A DNA stretch of 64,000 bases from DATHZQ01 sp965216945 (lineage in GTDB: Bacteria > Actinomycetota > Acidimicrobiia > Spongiisociales > UBA5794), in contig CBDCGU010000003.1 of NCBI GenBank assembly GCA_965216945.1, forward strand, positions 372,001-436,000, in the 5' to 3' direction. This document shows, piece by piece, positions 43,785-52,940 of the stretch. The position numbers and the translations under genes are program-made. Within the stretch, counting starts at the first letter, position 1, and each line of letters begins with the position of its first letter. The notes under the pieces were generated by a model. It was not told the DNA's origin. It saw only the letters and a list, made by a program, of their open reading frames with translations, and searched no databases.

Positions 43785-46024
43785 GACACCGCCTTGCGTT
43801 GGCGGCGCCGACGCAGCAAACCCCACCCGGCAAGGGCGAAGACGGCGAAACCCGAAAGCGCCAGGCCGGCGTTCTCCGGCGTGCCGTTCACGAATTCGAG
43901 TACCACGTGTTCCTGGGTCGGAACGACAACCATCAGCGACGGGGCTGCACGGTATGGGCCCTCCGCACCTTCGACTCGCCACGCCGGGAAATAGGACACT
44001 TTCACCAAGTGGGGTACACCGACCGCACTGGTGCGGAACGAGATGCGGTCGTGGTCGAGTTGGACGTCGGTGACAAACGCCCCGTCTACGTCATACGGTG
44101 CCGGGTCGGCGATGCGTTCGGAGACCTCGGTGATGCGGTCCCACTCCGGCGGGCCCTCGGCCACCATCCAGTTGTCCATGTTGAGGTAGTCGTCGTACCA
44201 AGCCAGGGCGGCATCGTGGAACTCCTCCTCCCCGGCGTAGACGGAAGGGGCCACCGTGGCGATGTCGACGAGCGAGCTGTCCGGCAGCCGGAAGATGACC
44301 CACGGCTCCGAGACCCCGATCTCCCTCAGTCCCTGCTCCCGGGCGGCGTCGGCCGCCTCGGGCGTCCAGGCCAGGAAGTAGTCGACGTTGTACAGCTTCA
44401 GGTGCTCGATCCCGCGCTCCATGTCGAGGTTGTGGTAACTCAGACCACGGACCGGATTCGAGGGCCGCTCCGCAACCTCTGCGGCGTTGAGGAAGTGGAA
44501 GTGCGTCGTGAGCGACGATTCGAAGAAGAGTCCCTCCATCGACGGGTGTCCCTCCGACCAGTACGGCAGCAGCATCAGCGCCATCGGGGTACCGAACTTG
44601 CCCATGTCCGGGCTGTGCGGCTCCCACATGATGCGGCCGGGCGGCAGTTGATCCACCGACTCCATCAGCCGGCTGTACTCACCCCAGGCCTCTTTGCCCT
44701 CGTAGCCGGTGTAGTTCCAGCGCACCCAACCCGGCACGTCGTGGATCCCGGCCATGGTGACGTTGAGGATCAGGATCAGTGCGATGGCCACGCCGAAGGC
44801 CAGGTTGCGGTGCCGGTCCGGGAGGAAGCGGGTTGCGGCCCGCACCGCCAGACCCACGGCGATGCCGGCGAAGATGAACACACCGAGGTACCAGTAGGGC
44901 AGCAGCCGTGCGTTGTAGAGGGTCGTGAGCTCGACGCTGTCGAGTTGGAGCACCCAGTATCCGACGAGCGGAAGCACCGTCATGCTGATGAGCACCATCA
45001 CGTCGTTGCGGCGCAGCAGCGTCCACAACAGGCCGACGATGCCCAGAGCGAGTATGGGGATGAACTCATTGGGCAGCGGAGTGGCGACCGTGCCAGGGGT
45101 CGAACCCTCGCCGATCATGCCGCGCACCGGCGACCAGTTCATGTCCGAAGTCATGCCCTGCAGCAGCCTGATGCCGAGCGGTAGTGCCCAGAAGGCACTG
45201 ATGGCGAAGCCCACGGTCCAGGATTGAAGAACGGTCCTCGCCCCGTTGCGACGGAACAGCAACGGCAGCGACACGACGACGACAACGAGCGTTGTCACGA
45301 CATGCGACAGCGCCGTGAGCGCCAGCGCGATACCGGCACGGGGAGTGAACCCGCGACCCTCCCTGGTGTCCTTGGCGACCATGCCCAGATACACCAGCGA
45401 GAACGCGAACGACCACCCGAAGGAGAACTCGCCGGCCAGCGTCGACTTGATGTTCCCCCCGAAGATGCTGAAGCTCTCCATGAAGACGTAGGCGGCCCCG
45501 AACGCAGCGGCGAGCCCAGAGACCACCCGGGCGAAACCAAGGCAGCGGACGAGGTAGTAGATGGCAGCAGGGAGGGCGAGCAGCCCGAGAATGGTGGTCA
45601 GCTTGAACGCCACTCCGTAGGGCAGAAGGACGTTGAGCAGCACGGTCGTCAGTGCCGGTAGCGGGAAATAGAAGTAGAGGGCTGGGAACCCGGCGTACCA
45701 GTCGTTGCTCCAGCCGAACAACCGGCCGTCGGGCAGCAACGTCTCCTGGAGGAACTGGGGCAGGTACACATGGGCACCCATGTCGCCGCCCGTGGGCGTA
45801 TTGGCGGCGAAGAGCGCAGGCCGGCTGACGGAGACCTCGACGAAGGGGAATCCGTCGACGGCGCGCACGTACTCCACCGCGCCGGTCATCACGGCCAGGA
45901 TCAGTACCGTCGGAACTGCGATCGCGGCCAGTGCGAGGATCTTGCCCTTGCGCACGGAATCGATGCGGCTGGTGGTCGGCGGCTCGGTCGCGGCCTCCGG
46001 CCGCGTCAACATCGTCGACGACAC
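43781..46024 (-). CDS. Large polytopic membrane protein, GT-C/YfhO-like
   Basis: 747 aa with about eleven membrane helices in the first 500 residues, plus one at the C-terminus. The first large loop after helix 1 (GGDMGAHVYLPQFL...GWSNDWYAGFPALYFYFP) with an acidic motif is typical of GT-C glycosyltransferases, and it resembles the 6-pyruvoyl-tetrahydropterin-synthase-related membrane family. A 170-residue exported domain precedes the last helix. GTG 46024 is chosen because TAGCCT lies seven bases upstream (leaderless); ATG 46012 is the alternative. It is coupled to gtrA, so it probably works in envelope glycan synthesis. Confidence 0.75.
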   Translation of the reverse strand: MSSTMLTRPEAATEPPTTSRIDSVRKGKILALAAIAVPTVLILAVMTGAVEYVRAVDGFPFVEVSVSRPALFAANTPTGGDMGAHVYLPQFLQETLLPDGRLFGWSNDWYAGFPALYFYFPLPALTTVLLNVLLPYGVAFKLTTILGLLALPAAIYYLVRCLGFARVVSGLAAAFGAAYVFMESFSIFGGNIKSTLAGEFSFGWSFAFSLVYLGMVAKDTREGRGFTPRAGIALALTALSHVVTTLVVVVVSLPLLFRRNGARTVLQSWTVGFAISAFWALPLGIRLLQGMTSDMNWSPVRGMIGEGSTPGTVATPLPNEFIPILALGIVGLLWTLLRRNDVMVLISMTVLPLVGYWVLQLDSVELTTLYNARLLPYWYLGVFIFAGIAVGLAVRAATRFLPDRHRNLAFGVAIALILILNVTMAGIHDVPGWVRWNYTGYEGKEAWGEYSRLMESVDQLPPGRIMWEPHSPDMGKFGTPMALMLLPYWSEGHPSMEGLFFESSLTTHFHFLNAAEVAERPSNPVRGLSYHNLDMERGIEHLKLYNVDYFLAWTPEAADAAREQGLREIGVSEPWVIFRLPDSSLVDIATVAPSVYAGEEEFHDAALAWYDDYLNMDNWMVAEGPPEWDRITEVSERIADPAPYDVDGAFVTDVQLDHDRISFRTSAVGVPHLVKVSYFPAWRVEGAEGPYRAAPSLMVVVPTQEHVVLEFVNGTPENAGLALSGFAVFALAGWGLLRRRRQRKAVS

Positions 46025-46031
46025 CAGCCAG

Positions 46032-46037
46032 AGGCTA
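46032..46037 (-). promoter_or_regulatory. -10 box of probable leaderless transcript
   Basis: TAGCCT on the minus strand, seven bases before GTG 46024. Confidence 0.45.
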
Positions 46038-46104
46038 GTGGTCCCGGGTGGCTGCGCACGCCCGTGGGCGGAGTTCAGACCGGAGCCGGCGTGCCGGACG
46101 GCGA

Positions 46105-46395
46105 TCAGGCGCCGGCGGTGAGCTCGGGAAGGTCGTCGAGCTTGCCGACGTAGCGGGAGCGGCGCCGTCCTTCCTCCCACCAATATGCGTACCAATAGGG
46201 CCCGTGGGGACAGCGGGTGCACGACGACTTGCCACACTTCACGGCCTGCTTGCGCAGCGACACCTTGCCCTCGGCGAGGCTGGACACGGGGACACCCCGC
46301 TGCTCGAGGCGGGCACGGGCGAGAATCAAGAGACGGCGGAGCGCATGCTCATCCATCTCCCTGACGGCTTCGAGGACGTCGCGATCGATGGGCAT
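46105..46395 (-). CDS. Small Cys-containing protein, DUF6788-like
   Basis: 96 aa. An N-terminal helix region is followed by VKCGKSSCTRCPHGPYWYAYW and GRRRSRYVGK, a pattern (CGKxxC..C..GPYWY..) found in many small bacterial proteins of unknown role. The Cys set may bind zinc. It begins 6 bp after the DUF3499 stop, so the two are probably co-transcribed. Confidence 0.7.
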   Translation of the reverse strand: MPIDRDVLEAVREMDEHALRRLLILARARLEQRGVPVSSLAEGKVSLRKQAVKCGKSSCTRCPHGPYWYAYWWEEGRRRSRYVGKLDDLPELTAGA

Positions 46396-46401
46396 CCCGG
46401 C

Positions 46402-46626
46402 TCAGGCGACACCGAGGGCGAGGAACAGCGGAGGCTCTCCGATGCGGTCGTCCACCATGGCCCACCCGTTGGGGGCGACCAAACGGTCGGCGTGCATCTC
46501 GCAGAGCGGGATCTCGGTGAAACGATCGAACCGGGCGTCGAGGTCCCGCAACCACGCCTGGCGGGTCCGGTAGTCGAAGCTGAGGACGACCTGTGCCGGG
46601 TCGTTGCATTTGGAACACGAGCGCAT
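46402..46626 (-). CDS. DUF3499-family protein
   Basis: 74 aa. MRSCSKCNDPAQVVLSFDY, LCEMHADRLVAPNGWAM: the pattern of the actinobacterial DUF3499 family, with a CxxC and a CxxH that could bind zinc. Function unknown. ATG 46626 follows TACCTT by six bases and so is probably leaderless. Confidence 0.8.
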   Translation of the reverse strand: MRSCSKCNDPAQVVLSFDYRTRQAWLRDLDARFDRFTEIPLCEMHADRLVAPNGWAMVDDRIGEPPLFLALGVA

Positions 46627-46632
46627 GGGCGC

Positions 46633-46638
46633 AAGGTA
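46633..46638 (-). promoter_or_regulatory. -10 box of probable leaderless transcript
   Basis: TACCTT on the minus strand, six bases before ATG 46626 of the DUF3499 gene. Confidence 0.5.
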
Positions 46639-46739
46639 AACCCACGACCGATCGCAACCAAGGATTTCGCCGGATCGAGACGCACCGGCAGTCGCAAACT
46701 CGGGCGCCGCGGTGCCGGTGGGCCGGCAACCAGCGAGAC

Positions 46740-47279
46740 TCAGCCGAGCCGCCCGGTGAGAAACCGGCACACCTCCTCGACGGTTTCGTCGAGTCGCCCG
46801 TTGTTCTCCACCTTCAGATCGACGTTCTCCAGAGGATCGGCCACGGCTTCGAAGGCGGCGAACATCCTGCGCCCCGCCATGTGACCGGCCTCCTCCTGAG
46901 CCCGCTTCGCCAGATGCGCCATGGCCACCTCGCGGTCGACGACGATCTCGATCAACACCAGCCCGCCCAGAGCGTCGGCGGCCGCGGCGAAGAAGGGCTC
47001 CCGGATGCTCGCCCGATGGAACGTCTCCTCGACGATGGCGTGGGGATGGCTCTCGGCGAGCTCGATCAGTTGCTCGAGCGTGCGCTCGAAGACGCGTCGC
47101 CGGAACTCGTCGGGAAAGGGCGTCGCCTCGGCGACCCACCGGTCGAAGTCGGGGTGGGTGGCACCGACCATTTGCTTGTCGTCGTCGATGGCATGAAACG
47201 GGAGGTTCATCCGATCGGCGACGGCGCGGGCGATCGTCGACTTCCCGGCACCGATCGATCCTGCAATGGCGATGAGCAT
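46740..47279 (-). CDS. P-loop kinase-like protein (AAA_33 type)
   Basis: 179 aa. Walker A AGSIGAGKSTIA at the N-terminus, HAIDDDKQMVGAT, VEETFHRASIREPFF and LIEIVVDREVAMAHLAKR: the arrangement of small nucleoside/phosphate kinases such as zeta-toxin-like and gluconate-kinase-like P-loop enzymes. The substrate is not evident. ATG 47279 is divergent from fbp. Confidence 0.75.
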   Translation of the reverse strand: MLIAIAGSIGAGKSTIARAVADRMNLPFHAIDDDKQMVGATHPDFDRWVAEATPFPDEFRRRVFERTLEQLIELAESHPHAIVEETFHRASIREPFFAAAADALGGLVLIEIVVDREVAMAHLAKRAQEEAGHMAGRRMFAAFEAVADPLENVDLKVENNGRLDETVEEVCRFLTGRLG

Positions 47280-47356
47280 CGTGATACCCGAGGATATTCA
47301 AACACCACGGACCGAGGAGCTACCGTCCCATTGGGACCAGGACAGGAAAGATCGAC

Positions 47357-48352
47357 ATGGCTGCCTTCGGCGTCACGCTCAGCCGGCACATCATCGAGGA
47401 GGAGCACCGTCACCCGGCGACGACCGGTGAGTTCTCGGTGCTGTTGCAGCAGATCTCGTATGCGGGACGGGTGCTGGCGCACGAGATCGGCAAGGTGGCG
47501 CTCGGTGACAACGTCGGGTCCACGGGACACGGTCCCTCCGGGGACCGCCAGAAGAAGATCGACGTGTACGCCAACCAGGTCGTGCGGGAGGCGTTCGTCC
47601 GGTCGCGCCTCGTGGCCGGCATCGCATCTGAGGAGATGGAGCAAGCCGAGGAACTGAGCATCGCACCTGAGGCGAAGTACTTGCTGTGTCTGGACCCGAT
47701 CGACGGCTCGGCGAACGCAGAGGTCAACGCCCCCCTCGGGACCATCTTCGGGATCTTCCGCCGCAAGACCACAGGGCAGCGTCTCGCCGAGGAGGACTTC
47801 CTCCGGCCCGGTCGCGAGCTCGCCGCAGCCGGCTACGTCCTGTACGGACCGAGCACCATGCTCGTCTACACCGTGGGCGAAGGGGTGCACGGCTTCACGC
47901 TCGATCGAGGCGTCGGCGAGTTCATCCTGTCGCACCCCGACCTGCGATGTCCGCCGGCCGGCCGCATTTACACGGCGAACACCGGCCGCTACGGCCAGTG
48001 GGACAAGAGCGTGCAACGCTTCATCGACCACATCAACGAGCACGATCCGGCCACAGGCCGCCCCTATGCGCTCCGCTACGGAGGTGCACCTGTTGCCGAT
48101 GTGCACCGCAGTCTCACCACAGGCGGCGTCTTCCTCTATCCCGCCGACGCCGACTACCCCAACGGCAAGCTGCGCCTTCTCTACGAAGCCGCACCGCTGG
48201 CGCTCATCGCCGAACAGGCGGGTGGGGCGGCGAGCACCGGCGCACAACGTGTCCTCGACGTGCGCCCGGACTCGATCCACGACACGACGCCGATCGTGGT
48301 GGGGAGCCGGGATGCGGTCGCCCTCTACGACCGCTTCATGGTGCTCGGGTAG
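47357..48352 (+). CDS. fbp: Class I fructose-1,6-bisphosphatase
   Basis: 331 aa. Removes the 1-phosphate from fructose-1,6-bisphosphate in gluconeogenesis. Motifs are GIASEEMEQ, the metal site LDPIDGSANAEVNAPLGTIFGIF and the substrate region YGGAPVADVHRSLTTGGVFLYPAD, KLRLLYEAAPLA. ATG 47357 has AGGAAAG nearby. A deleted phosphofructokinase lies at 14 kb; together they hint that carbon flow here may favour gluconeogenesis, although another phosphofructokinase may exist elsewhere. Confidence 0.95.
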   Translation: MAAFGVTLSRHIIEEEHRHPATTGEFSVLLQQISYAGRVLAHEIGKVALGDNVGSTGHGPSGDRQKKIDVYANQVVREAFVRSRLVAGIASEEMEQAEELSIAPEAKYLLCLDPIDGSANAEVNAPLGTIFGIFRRKTTGQRLAEEDFLRPGRELAAAGYVLYGPSTMLVYTVGEGVHGFTLDRGVGEFILSHPDLRCPPAGRIYTANTGRYGQWDKSVQRFIDHINEHDPATGRPYALRYGGAPVADVHRSLTTGGVFLYPADADYPNGKLRLLYEAAPLALIAEQAGGAASTGAQRVLDVRPDSIHDTTPIVVGSRDAVALYDRFMVLG

Positions 48353-48369
48353 CTCGAGCGGGTTCCGAC

Positions 48370-48421
48370 CAGCGGCCGCACCCTGCTCAGCGGCCGCACC
48401 CTGTTCAGCGGTGCGCCCTGT
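48370..48421. repeat. 18-bp tandem repeat
   Basis: Two copies of CAGCGGCCGCACCCTGYT followed by a degenerate third (cagcggtgcgccctgt). It lies in the gap between fbp and the thioredoxin-like gene and runs into the latter's stop region. Confidence 0.75.
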
Positions 48422-48797
48422 CACGCCACGCGGACGAGGCGCGTCGCAGCCGGCGGCGCCGGGGGACGCCCACGATCTGATCCACGACCTCGCGGTGGGG
48501 TCCCACGAACACCGTGAGCGGCACTGCCGTCACCTGCAGTCGCTCCAGCACGCTGCCCTCCAACTCCCAGGTGACCTCCCGCAAGGGGATGTCGAGCGGC
48601 CGGACGGCGGCAAGGGCGTCCTTGCAGGTCGCACAGTCGGTGGACGTGAACATCACGATGCCCGGGTCGTAGTCGGTGTGAGCGAGATCCAGGCGGGGGT
48701 GGCCCGGCCGCTGCCACTTGCGGGTCGCCAGCGCCGCGGCGAGCACGACGAGTGCTGCAGCAGCCACCACGATCACGCGGACCCAGGTCTCATCCAT
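48405..48797 (-). CDS. Membrane-anchored thioredoxin-like protein
   Basis: 130 aa. One N-terminal membrane helix (about 6-26), then a short thioredoxin fold with CATC (MFTSTDCATCKDALAAV) and a cis-Pro region AVPLTVFVGP. It ends in an Arg-rich tail, probably cytoplasm-incompatible, so the domain's side is unclear; the helix suggests it acts outside. ATG 48797 overlaps the DUF5719 stop by 8 bp, making it third in a three-gene operon. Confidence 0.72.
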   Translation of the reverse strand: MDETWVRVIVVAAAALVVLAAALATRKWQRPGHPRLDLAHTDYDPGIVMFTSTDCATCKDALAAVRPLDIPLREVTWELEGSVLERLQVTAVPLTVFVGPHREVVDQIVGVPRRRRLRRASSAWRDRAHR

Positions 48798-50169
48798 CGA
48801 TCGAGATCCCGGAGACGAACGCAACGCCGTCCCCGCCTTCGACACTCCAGGCGGTCGAGATGGGCGCCGGAGCATCCAGCAGGTAGCCGGTCACACCACC
48901 TGCTTGAGACAGCACGAGCCGATGGACGGTTCCCGGCTCCACCTGGATCTTGTCAACGGGCAGCTCCGCGCTTCCCAGCGGCTGCACGGAGACCGTCACC
49001 GCCTCGGTGTTCGTGTTCATGACCCAGACAGTCGACGTCGCGGTGCGGATACCACCCGGACCCGTGAGAAGCCAGCGCTGCGCCGGTTCGGCGATCCCGA
49101 CGGTGCCGGCGATGCGTTGGGCGACGATCTCCTCAGGGTCCTCCTGTTCCTCTTCGGCGACCGCCGGCACCGCGTCCTCCGCCATGACGACGGCAGCCAC
49201 GGGCTCGGACGAGCCCACCCGGATGCCAAAGAACCCATCGGCCAGGTCACCGAGCTCGATTCGCACGGGAGTGCCGGGTGGCGCCACGGCCGTGCGGGCG
49301 GCCTCGGTGCTGTCCTCGGCCGTGAACACGTCGATCTCGATCAGCGCCTCGACGGTCCCGGGGTTGGAGATCACGAGTGACGGGACGAGGCCGGTCTGCG
49401 TGACGACGGGAAACTCCCACGACGTGGAGAGGCCGGTGCCGGGCCACGTGGCCTCGTCGAGATCGCTGGCAACCACGAGTGTGGGGATGACGAGACCTTC
49501 CTCGCTGCTCACGGTCAGGCTCAGGTCGTCCAGGAAGGGCACGATCTCGTTGAGATCGATGTCTTCCCAGAAGCGCCCGGCGACGTCGAGCGACGTGAGC
49601 CCGACGAGCCCCACCTCGCCGAACTCCGACGTGCCGGCGACCGTGACCTTGGCCGGCTCGGGGAACGGGTTGAACAACCGCAACACGGTCGTGCGACCTG
49701 GCCGGGTCGTGCCCCCCGGGAGATGCCACAGCTTCGGCACGCTGGCAACGCAGCGGTCGCCGGTCACGATGGATTCGGAGGTCACCACGGCGCTCACCGC
49801 CGCCGGCCCGTCATCGAGCTCGACGAAGCCCGGGGCGTCGCCGCGTCGCACGATCGAGGCGACCTCGACAGCTTCGGCGCCAGGTCCGGCAACGCTGAGC
49901 AGAGCCTGGTCGGCGTCTTCATTCGGTACCGGGCTCGGAAGAGTGATCTCGACCTCGACATCGGCCGCAGTGCCAACCATGAGGAACGCATCGCGGACGG
50001 CGCCTGCGTTCATCCACGGGCAGTACCAGACACTGCCCTGTGCGCCTGCGATGTCGTCGAGCGGTGTCGCCCCGCTGAAGCTCGGTCCCTCTGCGGCGGG
50101 AGGGCGGGGCAGCGCCACGGCGAGCGCCGCCAAAGCGCCGGCCACGAGGAGAAGAAGCACGCGTCTCAT
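48790..50169 (-). CDS. DUF5719-family exported protein
   Basis: 459 aa. Signal peptide (1-22), then beta-rich repeats with WYCPWMNAGAVRDAFL, RLFNPFPEPAKVTV, SLVISNPGTVEALIEIDVF, STVWVMNTNTEAVTV. DUF5719 proteins occur next to large membrane glycosyltransferases in actinobacteria; their role is unknown. ATG 50169 overlaps the glycosyltransferase stop (ATGA). Confidence 0.8.
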   Translation of the reverse strand: MRRVLLLLVAGALAALAVALPRPPAAEGPSFSGATPLDDIAGAQGSVWYCPWMNAGAVRDAFLMVGTAADVEVEITLPSPVPNEDADQALLSVAGPGAEAVEVASIVRRGDAPGFVELDDGPAAVSAVVTSESIVTGDRCVASVPKLWHLPGGTTRPGRTTVLRLFNPFPEPAKVTVAGTSEFGEVGLVGLTSLDVAGRFWEDIDLNEIVPFLDDLSLTVSSEEGLVIPTLVVASDLDEATWPGTGLSTSWEFPVVTQTGLVPSLVISNPGTVEALIEIDVFTAEDSTEAARTAVAPPGTPVRIELGDLADGFFGIRVGSSEPVAAVVMAEDAVPAVAEEEQEDPEEIVAQRIAGTVGIAEPAQRWLLTGPGGIRTATSTVWVMNTNTEAVTVSVQPLGSAELPVDKIQVEPGTVHRLVLSQAGGVTGYLLDAPAPISTAWSVEGGDGVAFVSGISIDG

Positions 50170-52928
50170 CGCCGTCTCCTCCCCCACCACGAAACCGTCA
50201 GCCATGCGACGAACACGGCGAGGGCCAGAAGAGCCTGGGACCGCCTGCTCGAGATCGGGGCGAAGCCGACTTCGCCGGTGGCGGCAGAGACTTCGTTGGC
50301 CCACTCGACCTGGGCCCAATCCTCACCCCACCGCGAGTTGGCGCTCTCGGCGATGCGCACACGACCGGTGCCGTCCGGAGTGCCGACATATCCCGTGGCG
50401 GTGCGCATCCATGCGGTGCCGTCGGACGCAACAGCTCGCACCGGGAGCGCAGCCTCGGACACGAAGGCCGGAGTGGCGAGACCCTCCAGGGGCACGAGGT
50501 CCAGCTGGCCGGCGAACACGGATTCGAGCGGGCTGTCACCGAGAAAGATCACCCAGCGGATCCCGAAATCCGCGAGGTCGGCTCCCGCACGGAAGGACTC
50601 GCCATCGATCAGGTCGACCAGCACCCGCTCCAGAGCGAGATCGGATGAGCGCGCCTCCGGCAGCCACGCTTCCCACAATGACGGGACAGGCGCACTCACC
50701 ACGCGGTAGGGCGCACCCAACACCTCGCGCGACTCACCGGGAAGCACGTCGGCCGGTCCCACCAAGAGGATCCGCGACGACAGCGGGTCTTCATCGGCCG
50801 CCCCCGTGAAACCGATGGCGTCTTCGAGTTGGTCGGAAGGCAGGCCGGCGCGGCCGGGGAGGAGCACGAGCACGACGCTCACCGCTACGGCCGCTGCCGC
50901 CACGAACCCGACGCCGGCGAGCAGCCGCCTCCAGCCAGTGACCAGGCGGACCTGGCGGAGCAGCTCCAGGCTGACGCCGATGACGATCGCCGAACCCAGG
51001 GCGGCAACCGCGGTGCCGGCGAGCTGGACTTCGCGGCCGGCCCCAAACGTCGCGGTGCGGGCCATGAACGCCCCGGCGGCGACGATGACGCCGCCCCAGC
51101 CGGCGATCTGGGCGAATCGGCGAGGGGCCGTGATGACGGAGATCAGAAGAGCGACACCGAGCGCAAGAGCCAGGATGGCCCCCGGCTCCCAAAAGGCGTC
51201 GCCGGCGGCGAGGTATCGCCGCAGGTCGACTGCTGTGATCCAAGGCAGCAGCATCGGCACTGCGAGGATGGATCCGGCCACGCTGAGACCCGCAGCTCGC
51301 CACGGACCCGGCTCACGAGGAGTGATGAGAGCCAGCAGTATCAAGGCGGCGGGTGCAACGAGCAGCAGCAAGGGTGACGCCACGGCCAGGATGCCCGATA
51401 TCCATGCGATGGCCGCCACCCGCCCGATCTGACCCCAGCGGTGGTCCGGCCAGCGCGCCAGCGGTACACGAAGTGCCCACGGGAGCACGCCGAGGGCGAC
51501 GAGCGTTCCGAGCCCGGTGTCGGCGGCGATGGCCCGGGTCGCCGGGCCGGCCATCAGGACCAGACCGGCCACGACACCCGGCACGGCTTCGATCTGCCAG
51601 GTGCGGAGCAAGCGAGTCGTTCCCCAGATCCCCGCCAGGAATGCACCCACGATCAAGAACCACGATGCCAGGTCGGCGTTGCCGAGCAACACGGTTTGAA
51701 CGGCACCGGCGAGCCCCACGAACGGCGGGAGCGTCTCCACTGAACCGAAGCCCCCTGGGTTCCATCCCCCGGCGTAGGCCGCCATCATGTGGGGACTGCT
51801 CTCCACCAGCGGCAAGCTGTACCCGACTGCCGGGAAACCGCGCCACAAGGTGCGAACGGACACGAGCGAGAACGCCAGTGCGAATGCGCCAACGAGGAAT
51901 GCCGGTTGCCGGAGCTCGCGGCCGATCTCGGCGAGACTCAGCCGATCTTCGCCGGGGAGCCTGTCCCGCAGCCGCTCACCCACCTCGCCGGTGAGACGAC
52001 GCAGCTCCGCAGAGCCGCGCAACTGGAAACGGAAGAGCTCGGTGTCGCCGACCGCACGGTGCACCCTGGCGTTGCGCCTGGCGGCGATCGTCGAGGGCAG
52101 GTGGAACAGGTTCCACACCCATGACCGAAACCAGCGGAAGAGGGTCCAGCGGCCCAGAAACGGAGCGACGATCGCCTCGAGAAGGCCGACGAGCAGGCGG
52201 AGCGGGACCGCCCAGAGCAGGGTCAGCAGGCTGTACGCCTTGAGCATGGAGCGAATCTGACCCGCGTCCTCTCGCCAGCCGGCATCCGGTTGCTCGGGAA
52301 CCAACACCTCCGAGGTGGGGACCACGACGACCCGGCCGCCTCGCAGTCGGGCTCGCTGGCACAGATCGATGGCGGCAGCTCCGGGGGCCATCAATGGATC
52401 GGGGCCCTTGAGCCCCCGCACGAGATCTCGCCGCACGAGCAGCGAGGCACCACCGACGGCAGCGACATCGCGCAGCACGTCGTACTGGCCCGCATCGATC
52501 TCGCCATCATCGAGACCCGTGTACGGGGTGTCGAAGACATCGGTGGCGACGCCGACGGACACCAGCCGGTCGGGGTCCTCCGCCGCCAGCAGCTTCGACC
52601 CGGCAATGCCGGCCTCGACACGCTCGGCTTCGTGCACGAGGCTGCCGAGGGCATCGGGACGGGGAATCGTTCCACCATGGATGAGCCACACGTGGCTCGT
52701 ATGGGCATCGAGACCCGAAATCAGCCCTGCGATCGACGAGAACCAGACCGTGCCCGCCTGGTCGGCTGCCCGGCGTCCCTCGGTGTCGCCGCCGACCACG
52801 ACGATCTGTGCCGGCTCGTACACTTGCCTGCGCACGGCGGCGAGTGTCACTGCCAGCACGTGTGGGTCGGCCGCGACAATCGCGACAACCACCGAGATCG
52901 GGGGAGCTTCCGCCGGAGGAGCAGACAT
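50166..52928 (-). CDS. Family 2 glycosyltransferase fused to large membrane domain
   Basis: 920 aa. A GT-A domain (about 1-240: ISVVVAIVAADPHVLAVTL start, SHVWLIHGGTIPRPDAL, GAAAIDLCQRARLRGGRVVVV) is followed by many membrane helices (about 260-740) and an exported C-terminal part with a final helix. This arrangement, next to DUF5719, is conserved in actinobacteria and is thought to serve envelope glycan building. ATG 52928 lies only 12 bp from the divergent cofD start, so promoters must overlap coding sequence. Confidence 0.83.
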   Translation of the reverse strand: MSAPPAEAPPISVVVAIVAADPHVLAVTLAAVRRQVYEPAQIVVVGGDTEGRRAADQAGTVWFSSIAGLISGLDAHTSHVWLIHGGTIPRPDALGSLVHEAERVEAGIAGSKLLAAEDPDRLVSVGVATDVFDTPYTGLDDGEIDAGQYDVLRDVAAVGGASLLVRRDLVRGLKGPDPLMAPGAAAIDLCQRARLRGGRVVVVPTSEVLVPEQPDAGWREDAGQIRSMLKAYSLLTLLWAVPLRLLVGLLEAIVAPFLGRWTLFRWFRSWVWNLFHLPSTIAARRNARVHRAVGDTELFRFQLRGSAELRRLTGEVGERLRDRLPGEDRLSLAEIGRELRQPAFLVGAFALAFSLVSVRTLWRGFPAVGYSLPLVESSPHMMAAYAGGWNPGGFGSVETLPPFVGLAGAVQTVLLGNADLASWFLIVGAFLAGIWGTTRLLRTWQIEAVPGVVAGLVLMAGPATRAIAADTGLGTLVALGVLPWALRVPLARWPDHRWGQIGRVAAIAWISGILAVASPLLLLVAPAALILLALITPREPGPWRAAGLSVAGSILAVPMLLPWITAVDLRRYLAAGDAFWEPGAILALALGVALLISVITAPRRFAQIAGWGGVIVAAGAFMARTATFGAGREVQLAGTAVAALGSAIVIGVSLELLRQVRLVTGWRRLLAGVGFVAAAAVAVSVVLVLLPGRAGLPSDQLEDAIGFTGAADEDPLSSRILLVGPADVLPGESREVLGAPYRVVSAPVPSLWEAWLPEARSSDLALERVLVDLIDGESFRAGADLADFGIRWVIFLGDSPLESVFAGQLDLVPLEGLATPAFVSEAALPVRAVASDGTAWMRTATGYVGTPDGTGRVRIAESANSRWGEDWAQVEWANEVSAATGEVGFAPISSRRSQALLALAVFVAWLTVSWWGRRRR

Positions 52929-52940
52929 GGAGGCGTCATT

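Noticed and set aside
46402..47301. Single 299-codon frame joining DUF3499 to upstream sequence
   Set aside because: The part before 46626 is antisense-like Arg-rich shadow of the P-loop kinase gene; the DUF3499 start has its own -10 box.
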